Source: Panacagrimonas sp052389915
GTDB taxonomy: Bacteria > Pseudomonadota > Gammaproteobacteria > Nevskiales > Nevskiaceae
Assembly (NCBI GenBank): GCA_052389915.1
Contig: JBQTHL010000012.1
Location: forward strand, 1 to 64,000
Direction of reading: 5' to 3'
Length of the DNA stretch: 64,000 nt
Shown one piece after another: positions 8,542 through 17,212 of this stretch. Below the pieces are notes generated by a model that saw nothing but the letters and a program-made list of their open reading frames with translations, ran no database searches and was not told where the DNA came from. A program made the position numbers and the translations under genes. How positions within the stretch are numbered: the first letter of the stretch is position 1; each line of letters opens with the position of its first letter.

Positions 8542-8676
8542 AAGAGACTCCACAGCAAGTGCGCGAACCTCTACGCTGAAAGCGTGCCATGCGAGCCCTT
8601 ACGGGCGACTAAGGCTGCTCGCTCACGCCTCTTCGAGTTGGAGACCGCTACCGGTCTGTCACCGGACGGCAGCCGC

Positions 8677-9396
8677 CTAGTCTTCGAAGTCGTACTCTTC
8701 TTTCGGTGGATTGCCGTCGAACACCAAGCCTTGCCGCCGTTGCAAGTACACCGTGCGGAGGAAGACGTAGGGGTCGGGCTGTTCGTCCAGCAATTTGTCG
8801 GCGTCGAGCAGCCGTGAACGGCTATCGACCACGTTGACTCCGTTGAGGATGAGTCTGTCGGTACTGTCGATTTCGGCGTAGTTCACCGGAGAGGAGAAAT
8901 AGTCGCCGACGCGACCGATCAGGTCGCGACCGTTGCTGGGACCGAGCAGCGGCAGCATCAGGTACATGCCCTCGCCCAGGCCCCAGCGGCCCAGGGTCTG
9001 CCCAAGATCTTCGTCGTTGCGCCAGAGGCCGAGCGGGGATGCCACGTCCATGATCCCGACGATACCGGCGGTGCTGTTGATGAGGAACCGCCCCAGATCC
9101 TTACCGCCCTGCACGAACTTGCCCTGCAGGACATCGTTGATGATGACCGTGGGGTAGAACAGGTTGGACATGAAATTGCTGACGCCCTTTCGCACCGGGT
9201 CGGGCGTGTACGTGCGATAGGTCCTGGCCACCGGACGCAGGACGTACCGGTCGGCCGTGCGGTTGAACTTGAAAACGCCGCGGTTGACCGTCTCCAGCGG
9301 ATCGGAGGGATCGTCCGCCGGCATATGAGCACAACCGGTCAGCACCGCGGAGCAGGCTAGAGCCATCGCAAAAGCGATTAGGCGGACGGTCGGCAT
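8677..9396 (-). CDS. mlaA: MlaA (VacJ) outer-membrane lipoprotein
   Basis: The outer-membrane component of the Mla pathway, which removes mislocalised phospholipids from the outer leaflet and hands them to periplasmic MlaC. The 239-residue product has a lipobox (LTGC, Cys22) and the VacJ signatures DPLETVNRGVFKFNR and FLINSTAGIVGIMDVAS. It lies 103 bp downstream of mlaB on the same strand, so all six mla genes are together. The ATG at 9396 is preferred over a GTG two codons upstream. Confidence 0.93.
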   Translation of the reverse strand: MPTVRLIAFAMALACSAVLTGCAHMPADDPSDPLETVNRGVFKFNRTADRYVLRPVARTYRTYTPDPVRKGVSNFMSNLFYPTVIINDVLQGKFVQGGKDLGRFLINSTAGIVGIMDVASPLGLWRNDEDLGQTLGRWGLGEGMYLMLPLLGPSNGRDLIGRVGDYFSSPVNYAEIDSTDRLILNGVNVVDSRSRLLDADKLLDEQPDPYVFLRTVYLQRRQGLVFDGNPPKEEYDFED

Positions 9397-9499
9397 AGGC
9401 ACGCACTCTTCCCAAAAAATTAATGACGTGCCACTCGGGTGAGCCCTAGGGACGACTGTCGGGCGACGTGTTGTCCGCGCACCCGATCCGATCGGGCCT

Positions 9500-9754
9500 T
9501 CAGGTTCCCAGGCGCAGCACGCTGTTGATTTGCAGAAACTCCAGCAATCCCCGCAATTGCGGGCTGGCGTTGATGAATATCAGGTCCAGTCCCTTGCGAT
9601 TGGCGCGCCGGGTCAGTTCCAGCAGGAACGACGCGCCTGCGCTATCCATACGAGTGATGCCTGCCAAGTCGATGCAGCCGCGGCCGGCAAGATCGTCGGC
9701 CTGCGGCAACCACTCGTGCATCTGGGCAAAGCCAAGCTCGCCTTCGATCACCAT
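9500..9754 (-). CDS. mlaB: MlaB STAS-domain protein
   Basis: An 84-residue STAS-domain cytoplasmic subunit that binds the MlaF ATPase and is required for MlaFEDB assembly and activity. It has the STAS pattern ending in TRMDSAGASFLLELTRRA, the conserved D-S-A-G loop. The start overlaps the mlaC stop by one base (TGATG), indicating translational coupling. Length is short, as is normal for MlaB. Confidence 0.88.
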   Translation of the reverse strand: MVIEGELGFAQMHEWLPQADDLAGRGCIDLAGITRMDSAGASFLLELTRRANRKGLDLIFINASPQLRGLLEFLQINSVLRLGT

Positions 9755-10389
9755 CAGGCGGGGTCCGGCTTCTTGAAGTAGGAGTTGTCCTCGAACTTCT
9801 TGATGACCGCGTCGAGCCCGCTGGCCTTGATGTCCACGTTGAGCTGGCTGCGGAAGTTGGTAATCAGGGAGATGTTCTCCACCGCGATGTCGTAGATCTT
9901 CCAGACGTCGTCCACGGCGTGCACCGAGAACGCCAGCGCGATCGGCGGCGCATCCTTGCGCAGCAGCTTGGCGTTGACCGTGACATCGGTGGCACCAGCC
10001 TCGGCACGCAGCGGCGCCCACTCGGCGTTGATGCTGGAGTGGTAGTCGAGCATGGCGCGGGCGTAGGTGCGGATCAGCGAGTTCTTGAACGCAGCCTCGA
10101 AACGCGTGCGCTGCTCGGGCGTGGCAGCCTTCCAGTTGCGACCGAGCGCCAGTTGCGCGATGCCCTTGGTGTCGAAATTCGGGACGACCTTTTCGTCCAC
10201 CACCTTGTAGAAACTCTCCAGGTCCTTGCGGTAGCTCTCGTGGTTGGCACTGATGAGGGCCTGGAACTCGGTGGTCGCGGTCTTGATGACCTTGTCGGCG
10301 GACTCCGTTGGCGCGGCCTGAGCAGCGCCACCGAGCAGGAGGAACAGGCTGAACATCAGGCTGGTGCAACGGGAAGTGATTGCGTTCAT
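9754..10389 (-). CDS. mlaC: MlaC periplasmic phospholipid shuttle
   Basis: A 211-residue periplasmic protein that carries phospholipid between MlaA in the outer membrane and MlaFEDB in the inner membrane. It has a signal peptide (about residues 1-25, ending GGAAQAA) and the MlaC/Tol-tol-Ttg2 fold, including TPEQRTRFEAAFKNSLIRTY and the C-terminal VWKIYDIAVENISLITNFRS. The ATG at 10389 gives a proper signal peptide. It is coupled to mlaB downstream and follows mlaD by 16 bp. Confidence 0.92.
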   Translation of the reverse strand: MNAITSRCTSLMFSLFLLLGGAAQAAPTESADKVIKTATTEFQALISANHESYRKDLESFYKVVDEKVVPNFDTKGIAQLALGRNWKAATPEQRTRFEAAFKNSLIRTYARAMLDYHSSINAEWAPLRAEAGATDVTVNAKLLRKDAPPIALAFSVHAVDDVWKIYDIAVENISLITNFRSQLNVDIKASGLDAVIKKFEDNSYFKKPDPA

Positions 10390-10405
10390 GGGAAAGTGCG
10401 CTCCG

Positions 10406-10939
10406 TCAGGGAGTCTGAGGCTTGGCAGCCAGGGAATCGGCCAGCTTGGTGATGGCCTGAGCAAGTCCGTCGTCCTTCTTTTCGCCGGACTGCGAGGACA
10501 GGAACTGGCCGATGAGGTTTTCCAGCACCAGTGCGCTCTGCGTGAGCTTGAGCTTGCTGCCGTCCTTGAGCGAGGCATCCGAACCGCCGGCTTCCAGGCC
10601 GATGTACTGCTCGCCGAGCAGGCCGGCGGTAAGAATCTTGGCGTTGGAGTCGTCGGGAATGGTGTTGAAACTGTTCGAGAGTTCGAGCGTCACGTTGGCC
10701 TCGAACGTGTTGGAATCGATGACGATATCGCGCACGCGTCCGATCTTGACGCCGGCCATGGTCACGGCCGATCCGGCCTTGAGCCCGCCGATGTTCTCGA
10801 ATGACGCGACCACTCGATAAGTCTCGTTGGCGCCGCCGACGGTATCCAGGCTGGCGACACGGAACGTCAGCACGAACACCGCGGCCACGCCCAGCGAGAC
10901 GAACAGACCGACCAGGATTTCGAGGGCGCGTGATTGCAT
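10406..10939 (-). CDS. mlaD: MlaD MCE-domain lipid-transfer subunit
   Basis: A 177-residue inner-membrane-anchored protein with one N-terminal transmembrane helix (about residues 9-27) and one MCE domain (VVASFENIGGLKAGSAVTMA, the conserved signature). It forms the hexameric ring of the MlaFEDB complex. The ATG at 10939 (MQSRALEILVG) is chosen over an upstream TTG since it matches the family start. A 62-bp gap separates it from mlaE. Confidence 0.93.
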   Translation of the reverse strand: MQSRALEILVGLFVSLGVAAVFVLTFRVASLDTVGGANETYRVVASFENIGGLKAGSAVTMAGVKIGRVRDIVIDSNTFEANVTLELSNSFNTIPDDSNAKILTAGLLGEQYIGLEAGGSDASLKDGSKLKLTQSALVLENLIGQFLSSQSGEKKDDGLAQAITKLADSLAAKPQTP

Positions 10940-11001
10940 AAGGATCAACCTAAGTGTGAGCGATGAAGGAGGTATGAACGATGGACATCGCGAGCATCGC
11001 C

Positions 11002-11769
11002 TTACCGGAACATGAAGGCCGTGAGGATGAAATCGAGCGCCAGAATCGACAGCGAGGAGATCACCACCGTGGACGTAGTGGCGCGCGAAACGCCTTCCGA
11101 CGTCGGCTCCGCGTGGTACCCCTGGTACACCGCGATCCAGGTGATCGCGACACCGAAGACCAGGGCCTTGACCAGGCCGTCGATGATGTCCCGCGGCTCG
11201 ACGCTGCCACGGATCTGCGACCAGTAACTGCCCGCATCGACGCCCAGCAGTTCCACGCCGATGGCATGTCCGCCGGCGATGCCGATGGCCATTACCGCAA
11301 ACACCGAGGCCAGCAAAGGCATCGCGATGACGCCGGCGACGAAGCGCGGCGCAACCACCCGGCGCATCGGATCGACCGCCATCATTTCCATCGCGGAGAG
11401 CTGGTCCGTGGCGCGCATCAGGCCGAGCTCCGCGGCCAGTGCCGAGCCCGCACGCCCGGCGAACAGCAACGCAGTTACCACGGGACCGAGTTCACGTACG
11501 ATCACCAGCGCCACGAACACGCCGAGCGATTCCTCCGCGCCGAAACGGATCAGGGTGCGATAGCCCTGCAACGCCAGCACCATGCCGACGAAGGAACCCG
11601 CCAGCACGATGATGACCATCGAGAGTTGCCCGACGTAGTAGAGCTGCTGCACGATCAGCCGCGGCCGCGCGAACGTGGCCGGCAGCGCCGCGAAAATCTG
11701 CATTAGGAAGAACTGTGCCCGCCCCAGTCCTGACAGGAAGTTCTGGATGACACGCACGGCCTGCATCAT
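11002..11769 (-). CDS. mlaE: MlaE permease
   Basis: The 255-residue integral-membrane permease of the MlaFEDB phospholipid transporter. Several hydrophobic helices are visible, with the family segment VIVRELGPVVTALLFAGRAG and the E-L-G-x-M-R-A-T-D-Q-L-x-A-M-E coupling region that contacts the ATPase. The start overlaps the mlaF stop by 4 bp (ATGA), giving translational coupling. Confidence 0.94.
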   Translation of the reverse strand: MMQAVRVIQNFLSGLGRAQFFLMQIFAALPATFARPRLIVQQLYYVGQLSMVIIVLAGSFVGMVLALQGYRTLIRFGAEESLGVFVALVIVRELGPVVTALLFAGRAGSALAAELGLMRATDQLSAMEMMAVDPMRRVVAPRFVAGVIAMPLLASVFAVMAIGIAGGHAIGVELLGVDAGSYWSQIRGSVEPRDIIDGLVKALVFGVAITWIAVYQGYHAEPTSEGVSRATTSTVVISSLSILALDFILTAFMFR

Positions 11770-12584
11770 CGCGTGCCCTTCCGTCGAAGCAGATCGTCGG
11801 TGTAGTCCGGGGCGTTGTAATGGAACGCCACCGGCCCGTCGGGCTCGCCGCGCAGAAACTGCTGCACCCAGGGATGTTTCGATTCGCGTATCACCTTGGC
11901 CGTGCCCTGCGCCTGCACCTTGCCGTCCGCGATCAGGTAGCCGTAGTCGGCTATCGAGAGCACTTCGGCAAGGTCGTGCGACACCACAATCGAGGTCAGG
12001 CCCAGCGCATCGTTGAGCATGCGGATCAGGCGCATCAGCACGCCCATCGAGATCGGATCCTGGCCGGCAAAGGGCTCGTCGTACATCACCATGTCCGGGT
12101 CCAGCGCGATGGCGCGGGCCAGGGCCACGCGCCGGCTCATGCCGCCGGAGAGTTGCTGCGGATACAGGTCGCGCGCGCCGCGCAGTCCGACGGCTTGCAA
12201 CTTCAGCAGCACTAGGTCTCGAATCATCGATTCCGGCAGCTTCGTCTGTTCACGCATGGGAAACGCCACGTTGTCGAACACGCTCAGATCAGTCAGCAGC
12301 GCACCGTTCTGGAACAGCATGCCCATGCGCTTGCGCAGCTCGTAAAGCGGCCCGCGGCCCAAGGTGTGCACGTCAACTCCATCGAACTCGACCGTGCCGG
12401 ATTTCGGCCTCCATTGCCCTCCAATCAACCGCAGCAAGGTCGTTTTTCCCGTACCCGAAGGCCCCATGATGGCTGTGACCTTGCCGCGCGCGATGTCGAT
12501 ATCCACGCCGTCGTAGATCACGCGGGGACCATGCGAGAAATGCACGTCGCGCACTTTCACCAGCAGGGCACTGGAAACGGTCAT
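11766..12584 (-). CDS. mlaF: MlaF ATPase subunit
   Basis: The 272-residue ABC ATPase driving phospholipid movement through MlaFEDB. Walker A GPSGTGKT is at residues 41-48, the Q-loop is FQNGALLTDLSV, the signature is LSGGMSRR, Walker B/catalytic Glu is MVMYDEPFAGQDP, and the H-switch is VVSHDLAE. It is the first gene of the leftward mlaFEDCB(A) operon. About 165 bp of non-coding DNA separates it from the lipB stop. Confidence 0.95.
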   Translation of the reverse strand: MTVSSALLVKVRDVHFSHGPRVIYDGVDIDIARGKVTAIMGPSGTGKTTLLRLIGGQWRPKSGTVEFDGVDVHTLGRGPLYELRKRMGMLFQNGALLTDLSVFDNVAFPMREQTKLPESMIRDLVLLKLQAVGLRGARDLYPQQLSGGMSRRVALARAIALDPDMVMYDEPFAGQDPISMGVLMRLIRMLNDALGLTSIVVSHDLAEVLSIADYGYLIADGKVQAQGTAKVIRESKHPWVQQFLRGEPDGPVAFHYNAPDYTDDLLRRKGTR

Positions 12585-12750
12585 CGAGAGATCGCGGCAC
12601 CGCTCGCAAGACGATGCGAAGCGGGGGGAAGAGTGCAGGGCATGTTCGTATTCTACGTTCTAAATACGCCGCCAAATCCGGAGATTCGCCTGGGCATTGG
12701 GCAACCTTCTGACCGGCACCGCAGCTTAGAGTTCTCGCAGGCCTGCGCGA

Positions 12751-13407
12751 TCAGCCCGAGGTGCGCGTCGCGGTCAGCATCGATTCCAGCGTTCCGGCCA
12801 GATTTTCCGCGACGCGGCTAACGTCGCCGGGGCCGCCCAGTTCGGCGATCTGGGTCATTCGCAAACCTGCGTACCCGCAGGGGTTGATCCGCGAGAACGG
12901 TTCCAGGCCCATCGCCACGTTCAGGGACAGGCCGTGGTAGCTGCACCCCCGTGTTACGCGCAGACCGATCGATCCGAGCTTGCGGGTCTCTCCGCCCGCA
13001 CCGAAATCGCGCCGAACGTAGACACCGGGCGCGTCGGCTCGTGAGAACGCCGCGATGCCGTAACCCGCCAGCACCGCGACCATCGCGCTTTCCAGCAGGG
13101 TGACGAGCTGGCGTATTCCCATGCCTCGCCTTTGCAGATCGAGCAGCGGATACACCACGAGTTGCCCCGGCCCGTGATAAGTGACTTGCCCGCCGCGATT
13201 GGTTTGCACCACTGGGATATCGCCGGGTGCCAATACATGCTCGGCCTTGCCGGCCTGTCCCTGGGTGAAGACCGGCGGGTGTTCCAGAAACCAGATTTCG
13301 TCCAGGGTATCCGCATTGCGCACCTCGCTGAAGGCGCGCATGCGGGCGACGGTTTCTGCGTAGGGCTGTAGCCCGATGAGGTGCCGGCAAATTACTGCGA
13401 CAGCCAC
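12751..13407 (-). CDS. lipB: Octanoyl-[ACP]:protein octanoyltransferase
   Basis: Transfers octanoyl from acyl carrier protein to lipoyl domains, the first step of endogenous lipoate synthesis. Motifs are HPPVFTQGQ, RGGQVTYHGPGQLVVYPL, the catalytic lysine region KLGSIGLRV and the catalytic cysteine in INPCGY. A GTG start at 13407 gives 218 residues, the usual length, and overlaps the end of dacC by 16 bp. No ATG in the frame fits. lipA, often next to lipB, is not seen downstream; nor is a ybeD-like gene between dacC and lipB. Confidence 0.9.
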   Translation of the reverse strand: MAVAVICRHLIGLQPYAETVARMRAFSEVRNADTLDEIWFLEHPPVFTQGQAGKAEHVLAPGDIPVVQTNRGGQVTYHGPGQLVVYPLLDLQRRGMGIRQLVTLLESAMVAVLAGYGIAAFSRADAPGVYVRRDFGAGGETRKLGSIGLRVTRGCSYHGLSLNVAMGLEPFSRINPCGYAGLRMTQIAELGGPGDVSRVAENLAGTLESMLTATRTSG

Positions 13408-14540
13408 ATCCTCACCTGGTCCGATCCTCGCTGGAACAGGCTGCCGGCAGGAACGGGCTTGAGCGCAACCAGCGGCAGATTGCGCAAGGGTTTGCCGTTC
13501 AGCGTCACCGAAACCGTGCCCAGTTTCTGGTTGAGTGCCACCGGCGCCAATACCGGCTCGTTCACCTGGGTCGTGAACTTCAACTGGTCCTGGGTGCCGC
13601 GCGGCAAGGCGAGACTGAGCGCAGGCGCGCCCACTGCGAGCTGCGATTCCGCACCCTTCCACACGCGCACATTGGCCAGCGGATTGCCGGGGCCGAACAG
13701 CTTCACGCTCTCGTAAAAGCGAAAACCCCAGTTCATCAGTTCGAGGCTGGCCTGCGCGCGGTACTTGATGCTCGGCGTGCCCATGACGGCAGTAATCAAA
13801 CGCCGGTCTTCGCGCTTGATCGAGGACAGCAGGCAGTAGCCCGCGGTGCTGGTATGCCCGGTCTTGATGCCGTCGGCGCCGCGATCCATGTCCAGCAGGA
13901 TGTTGCGATTGCCCTGCTTGATGCCGTTGTAGATGTACTCCTTCACCGCGTAGCGCTTGTACTCCTCAGGGAAGTCGCGAATCAGCGCGCGGCCGAGCAG
14001 GGTCAGGTCGTGGGCGGTGGTGTAGTGCTCGGCGTTGGGCATGCCGGGCGCGTTGGTGAAGTGGGAATTCTTCATGCCCAGCTTCTGCGCGTACTGGTTC
14101 ATCAGTTCGGCAAAGGCATCCTCGCTACCCGCAACGTGCTCGGCCACCGCGATGCTGGCGTCGTTGCCGGACTGGATAACGATACCGTCGATCAGATCCT
14201 TGAGCGGCACATGCGAGCCGATGTTGAGGAACATGCGCGACTCGCTGGAATCCTTGCCCTGGCGCCAGGCCTTCTCGCTGATGAGAACCGGGTCGTCCCA
14301 CTTCATCCGGCCTTTCTTGATTTCGTCGTAGACGATGTACGACAGCAGCACCTTGGTGATGCTGGCCGGTTCGACGCGCGCGTCGCCGTCGCGCTGCGCC
14401 AGCACTTCGCCGCTGGCGTAATCGAGCACCACGTAGGACTTGGCGTCGACACCAGGCGGATCGGGCACCTTGGCCGCCAGCGCGGGCGCGGGCGCGGCAG
14501 CAAGGCAGGCGAAGATCAGGACAAGCAGATTTCGTGTCAT
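13392..14540 (-). CDS. dacC: D-alanyl-D-alanine carboxypeptidase (PBP5/6 type)
   Basis: A low-molecular-weight penicillin-binding protein that trims the terminal D-Ala of peptidoglycan stem peptides in the periplasm. The 382-residue product has a signal peptide (cleavage near ALAAK), catalytic SxxK (SITK, Ser60), SGN near residue 122, and KTG near residue 226, followed by the C-terminal beta domain (PBP5_C) and a short amphipathic tail (DQVRMWLSQ) expected to hold it at the membrane. Symbol could equally be dacA; the paralogues are not distinguishable here. It lies upstream of lipB in the same direction. Confidence 0.92.
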   Translation of the reverse strand: MTRNLLVLIFACLAAAPAPALAAKVPDPPGVDAKSYVVLDYASGEVLAQRDGDARVEPASITKVLLSYIVYDEIKKGRMKWDDPVLISEKAWRQGKDSSESRMFLNIGSHVPLKDLIDGIVIQSGNDASIAVAEHVAGSEDAFAELMNQYAQKLGMKNSHFTNAPGMPNAEHYTTAHDLTLLGRALIRDFPEEYKRYAVKEYIYNGIKQGNRNILLDMDRGADGIKTGHTSTAGYCLLSSIKREDRRLITAVMGTPSIKYRAQASLELMNWGFRFYESVKLFGPGNPLANVRVWKGAESQLAVGAPALSLALPRGTQDQLKFTTQVNEPVLAPVALNQKLGTVSVTLNGKPLRNLPLVALKPVPAGSLFQRGSDQVRMWLSQ

Positions 14541-14585
14541 CTCGGGAATCGTGAAAAAGAACTTCGCAGCGCGGAGCGGTACTTA

Positions 14586-15614
14586 TTATCGCCGCGCGGT
14601 ACGCGACGCGGGAGCCCCGACCTTTGTGGGGACACTGGCGATGTCGGCCACCGCGACGACCTGGTACCCGATGGCGCGCAGTTGGCCGTGCACCTGGTCC
14701 ATGCGCTTGGCCTGTTCGAACGGCCCGACCAGTACGCGATGCACCGTGTCGCCGTTGTCGAGCTTGCCAGCGCGCACCTGCACCGGCTTGAATCCCTGGT
14801 CGGTCAGCTCTTCGCGCATCGCCACCGCATTGATCGGATCGGTATACGCGGCCACCTGCAACAGCCGGGCATTCTTGTCTGCATCGGCGGTATGGAGCTT
14901 CGGCGGCGGCGGTAGTTTGCGACCCGGGGTGATCGCTTCGATCTCCACCAGCGCAATCTTGTTGAGCGTGTCCAGGCGCACCGCGGCGGCGTAGGAAAGA
15001 TCGATGATCCGCGCCGAATGGAACGGCCCCCTGTCGTTGATGCGCACGATCACCGACTTGCCGTTGCCCAGGTTGGTCACGCGCGCCCAGGTCGGCAGCG
15101 GCAGATGCTTGTGCGCGGCGGTCAGCTCGAACATGTCGTAGACCTCGCCGTTGGAGGTCTTGCGCCCGTGAAACTTGGTGCCGTACCAGGACGCCAGCCC
15201 GGTCTCGCGGAAGGCGCGCGCCGAGGACATTACCTTGTAAGTTCTGCCGAACACTTCGTATTTCAGTGGATTGCCGCCGGCGCTCTTGGGCTCGTGAACC
15301 GGAATCGGATCGGGAATGTTGGCCAGATCCGGCGGGATATCGCGTGGATCGGGTGGGCCGTCGCGCTCGACGATTTCCTCCACTTCATCCAGCGTTTCTC
15401 CCGCCGTTTCTTCCGCCGTTGCGCGCGGCGCCTGCGCCTTTGACGCGACCGCTGGCGGCATCACGATCCTGCGCGGCACCACGCTGACCTCGGGTGGCGG
15501 AATGCGCACCTGACGAGGCGCCGGCTTGCTCGGCCTTGACGGCGGCGTGGTGGCGCAGGCCGTCAGCATCAGCACGACCGGAACCAGCGCGGCGGCGGTC
15601 GTGCGCAGCTTCAT
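14586..15614 (-). CDS. rlpA: RlpA-like septal-ring lytic transglycosylase lipoprotein
   Basis: A 342-residue lipoprotein (lipobox LTAC, Cys20). After a Pro-rich and acidic linker, a double-psi beta-barrel (about residues 130-225; GLASWYGTKFHGRKTSNGE and VRINDRGPF) carries the catalytic core, and a SPOR domain (about residues 255-330) targets it to denuded glycan at the division septum. RlpA cleaves peptidoglycan lacking stem peptides, fitting the nearby dacC and mltB. The start overlaps the mltB stop by 4 bp. Confidence 0.92.
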   Translation of the reverse strand: MKLRTTAAALVPVVLMLTACATTPPSRPSKPAPRQVRIPPPEVSVVPRRIVMPPAVASKAQAPRATAEETAGETLDEVEEIVERDGPPDPRDIPPDLANIPDPIPVHEPKSAGGNPLKYEVFGRTYKVMSSARAFRETGLASWYGTKFHGRKTSNGEVYDMFELTAAHKHLPLPTWARVTNLGNGKSVIVRINDRGPFHSARIIDLSYAAAVRLDTLNKIALVEIEAITPGRKLPPPPKLHTADADKNARLLQVAAYTDPINAVAMREELTDQGFKPVQVRAGKLDNGDTVHRVLVGPFEQAKRMDQVHGQLRAIGYQVVAVADIASVPTKVGAPASRTARR

Positions 15615-16618
15615 TCGGCCCCTGCGCGTGCAGCGTCGAGCTGTGCCATCTCGCGCGCCAGCAGGGCGACGGTCATGGCGTAGTACACACGAGGGTTGTA
15701 GCTCATCACCGAATAGAAGTTGTTGAGTCCCAGCCAGTACTCGACGCCATCGTCGAGCTTGAGTTCGACCACACCGACCGAAGTGCCAGCCGGGAGTTGG
15801 ACCGTACTCTCAAGTCCCAGCTTTGCCAGTGCCGCGACGGTATGAGTTGCGCGAGCGGTATTGATCGGCACGTCCGGCGGCAGCGTGCGGGTCAGGCGTG
15901 CCGGCACCATCAGCGGCTCGCCACGATGCCAGCCGCGTGCGAGGTCGTACTCCACCAGGTAACGCGCGACGCTGCCGATGGCGTCGGCCGCCTGCCACAG
16001 GTCGCGCGCACCGTCGCCGTCGAAATCCACGGCGAGCCGGCGGTAATTGCTCGGCATGAACTGCGCCCAGCCCATCGCACCGGCGTAGGACCCTTCGGGC
16101 TCGACCGGGTCGAAATCGAAGTCGCGACAGAACACGAAGAACTGGAGCAGTTCGCCGAAGAAAAACGCCGAGCGCGTCGGGTGATCGAAGCCCTGCGTGG
16201 TCAGCGCATCGAGCACGCGGGTGGACCCGGTGATACGACCGAAGTTGGTTTCCAGACCCAGCACGCCCGCGATGACCGCAGGCGCGACGCCGTACTCCGA
16301 CTCCGCCCGCGACAGCAGCGCGCGATGCTCCGCGATGAAATCGGCGCCGCGTTCGATGCGCGGCGCATCCACGCGCTTCGCAGAGTAAGTGGTCCAAGTC
16401 TCAACTCTCTCGGCGGATTTCTGCTCGGCCTCGACCAGCTTGGGAATGCGCTCGGCCTGCACCAGCGCAGTGCGCACCTGCACCAGTTCCTCGGGACTGA
16501 AGCGCTCCTCTGTGGCCAGACGCTGCAACAACTCGGCCGCGCGCGGGTGGCCGCTGTAATCGGCATGCACGGGCAACGCAGTCAACAGTAGGGCAAGCCA
16601 GGGCCAGGCGAATCGCAA
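15611..16618 (-). CDS. mltB: Membrane-bound lytic murein transglycosylase B
   Basis: A 335-residue exported lytic transglycosylase cleaving peptidoglycan to 1,6-anhydro products. A signal peptide ends near PVHAD. The catalytic glutamate lies in GLETNFG (Glu123), and AGAMGWAQFMPSNYR plus NNFYSVMSYN are MltB signatures. There is no lipobox cysteine, so this may be a soluble periplasmic form. First gene of the mltB-rlpA-dacC-lipB leftward run. The anhydro-muropeptides it makes are the substrates of AmpG encoded at 41005. Confidence 0.92.
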   Translation of the reverse strand: MRFAWPWLALLLTALPVHADYSGHPRAAELLQRLATEERFSPEELVQVRTALVQAERIPKLVEAEQKSAERVETWTTYSAKRVDAPRIERGADFIAEHRALLSRAESEYGVAPAVIAGVLGLETNFGRITGSTRVLDALTTQGFDHPTRSAFFFGELLQFFVFCRDFDFDPVEPEGSYAGAMGWAQFMPSNYRRLAVDFDGDGARDLWQAADAIGSVARYLVEYDLARGWHRGEPLMVPARLTRTLPPDVPINTARATHTVAALAKLGLESTVQLPAGTSVGVVELKLDDGVEYWLGLNNFYSVMSYNPRVYYAMTVALLAREMAQLDAARAGAE

Positions 16619-16795
16619 GGTCGGCAGTCTTAATGGACGAAGGAAGCCCGAACCTTAAACCGTCGAAGCCGTCGCGCCAACCCTCATGCACCTCGTTGGG
16701 CGCAAAGCTTGCTAGCCGAACGCGCGCAGTGCGGCGCAACCAGCCATGCATCGGAGCGGGCGTCCAGCAACGAACTCACGCGTAAGGAACCCCCG

Positions 16796-17164
16796 ATGAA
16801 TCGCTACAAATCAGAAATGCTCGCCGCAATCGTGCTGGCCGCCTGCGCGTTAGGACCGTCGGCTTTCGCCGCGGGTCCGGCCAGCGGCGCACCCACCGAA
16901 ACCAAGCCCCCGTCAGGTCCGCACGAGGTCTCCATCGGCTTCAACGTATTCCTGCCGACGACCCTGACCGTGCCGGTGGGCACCACGGTGAAGTGGGTCA
17001 ACAACGACGGCTCCAATCACAACGTGGTGTTCGCCGACGCCACCAAGAGCGGCCGTCTGCGCCACGATGCCACCTACACGCGAACGTTCACCACGGCCGG
17101 CACCTACGACTACCAGTGCGCCATTCACGGCGACGTGATGAAGGGGAAGATCGTGGTGCAGTAG
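16796..17164 (+). CDS. Exported plastocyanin-like cupredoxin
   Basis: A 122-residue periplasmic type-1 copper protein. Signal peptide residues 1-26 (ending AFAAG). Copper ligands fit His75 (NHNVVF), Cys108, His111 and Met115 (YQCAIHGDVM). The spacing between the second His and Met is three residues, between the amicyanin and plastocyanin patterns. It would carry electrons in the periplasm, but the partner is not evident; neighbours do not suggest one. AAGGA precedes the ATG. Confidence 0.88.
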   Translation: MNRYKSEMLAAIVLAACALGPSAFAAGPASGAPTETKPPSGPHEVSIGFNVFLPTTLTVPVGTTVKWVNNDGSNHNVVFADATKSGRLRHDATYTRTFTTAGTYDYQCAIHGDVMKGKIVVQ

Positions 17165-17212
17165 TTCGCGCGGCGATTTGTACGCACGTGTTCCGGGGCG
17201 CGATCATCGGGC

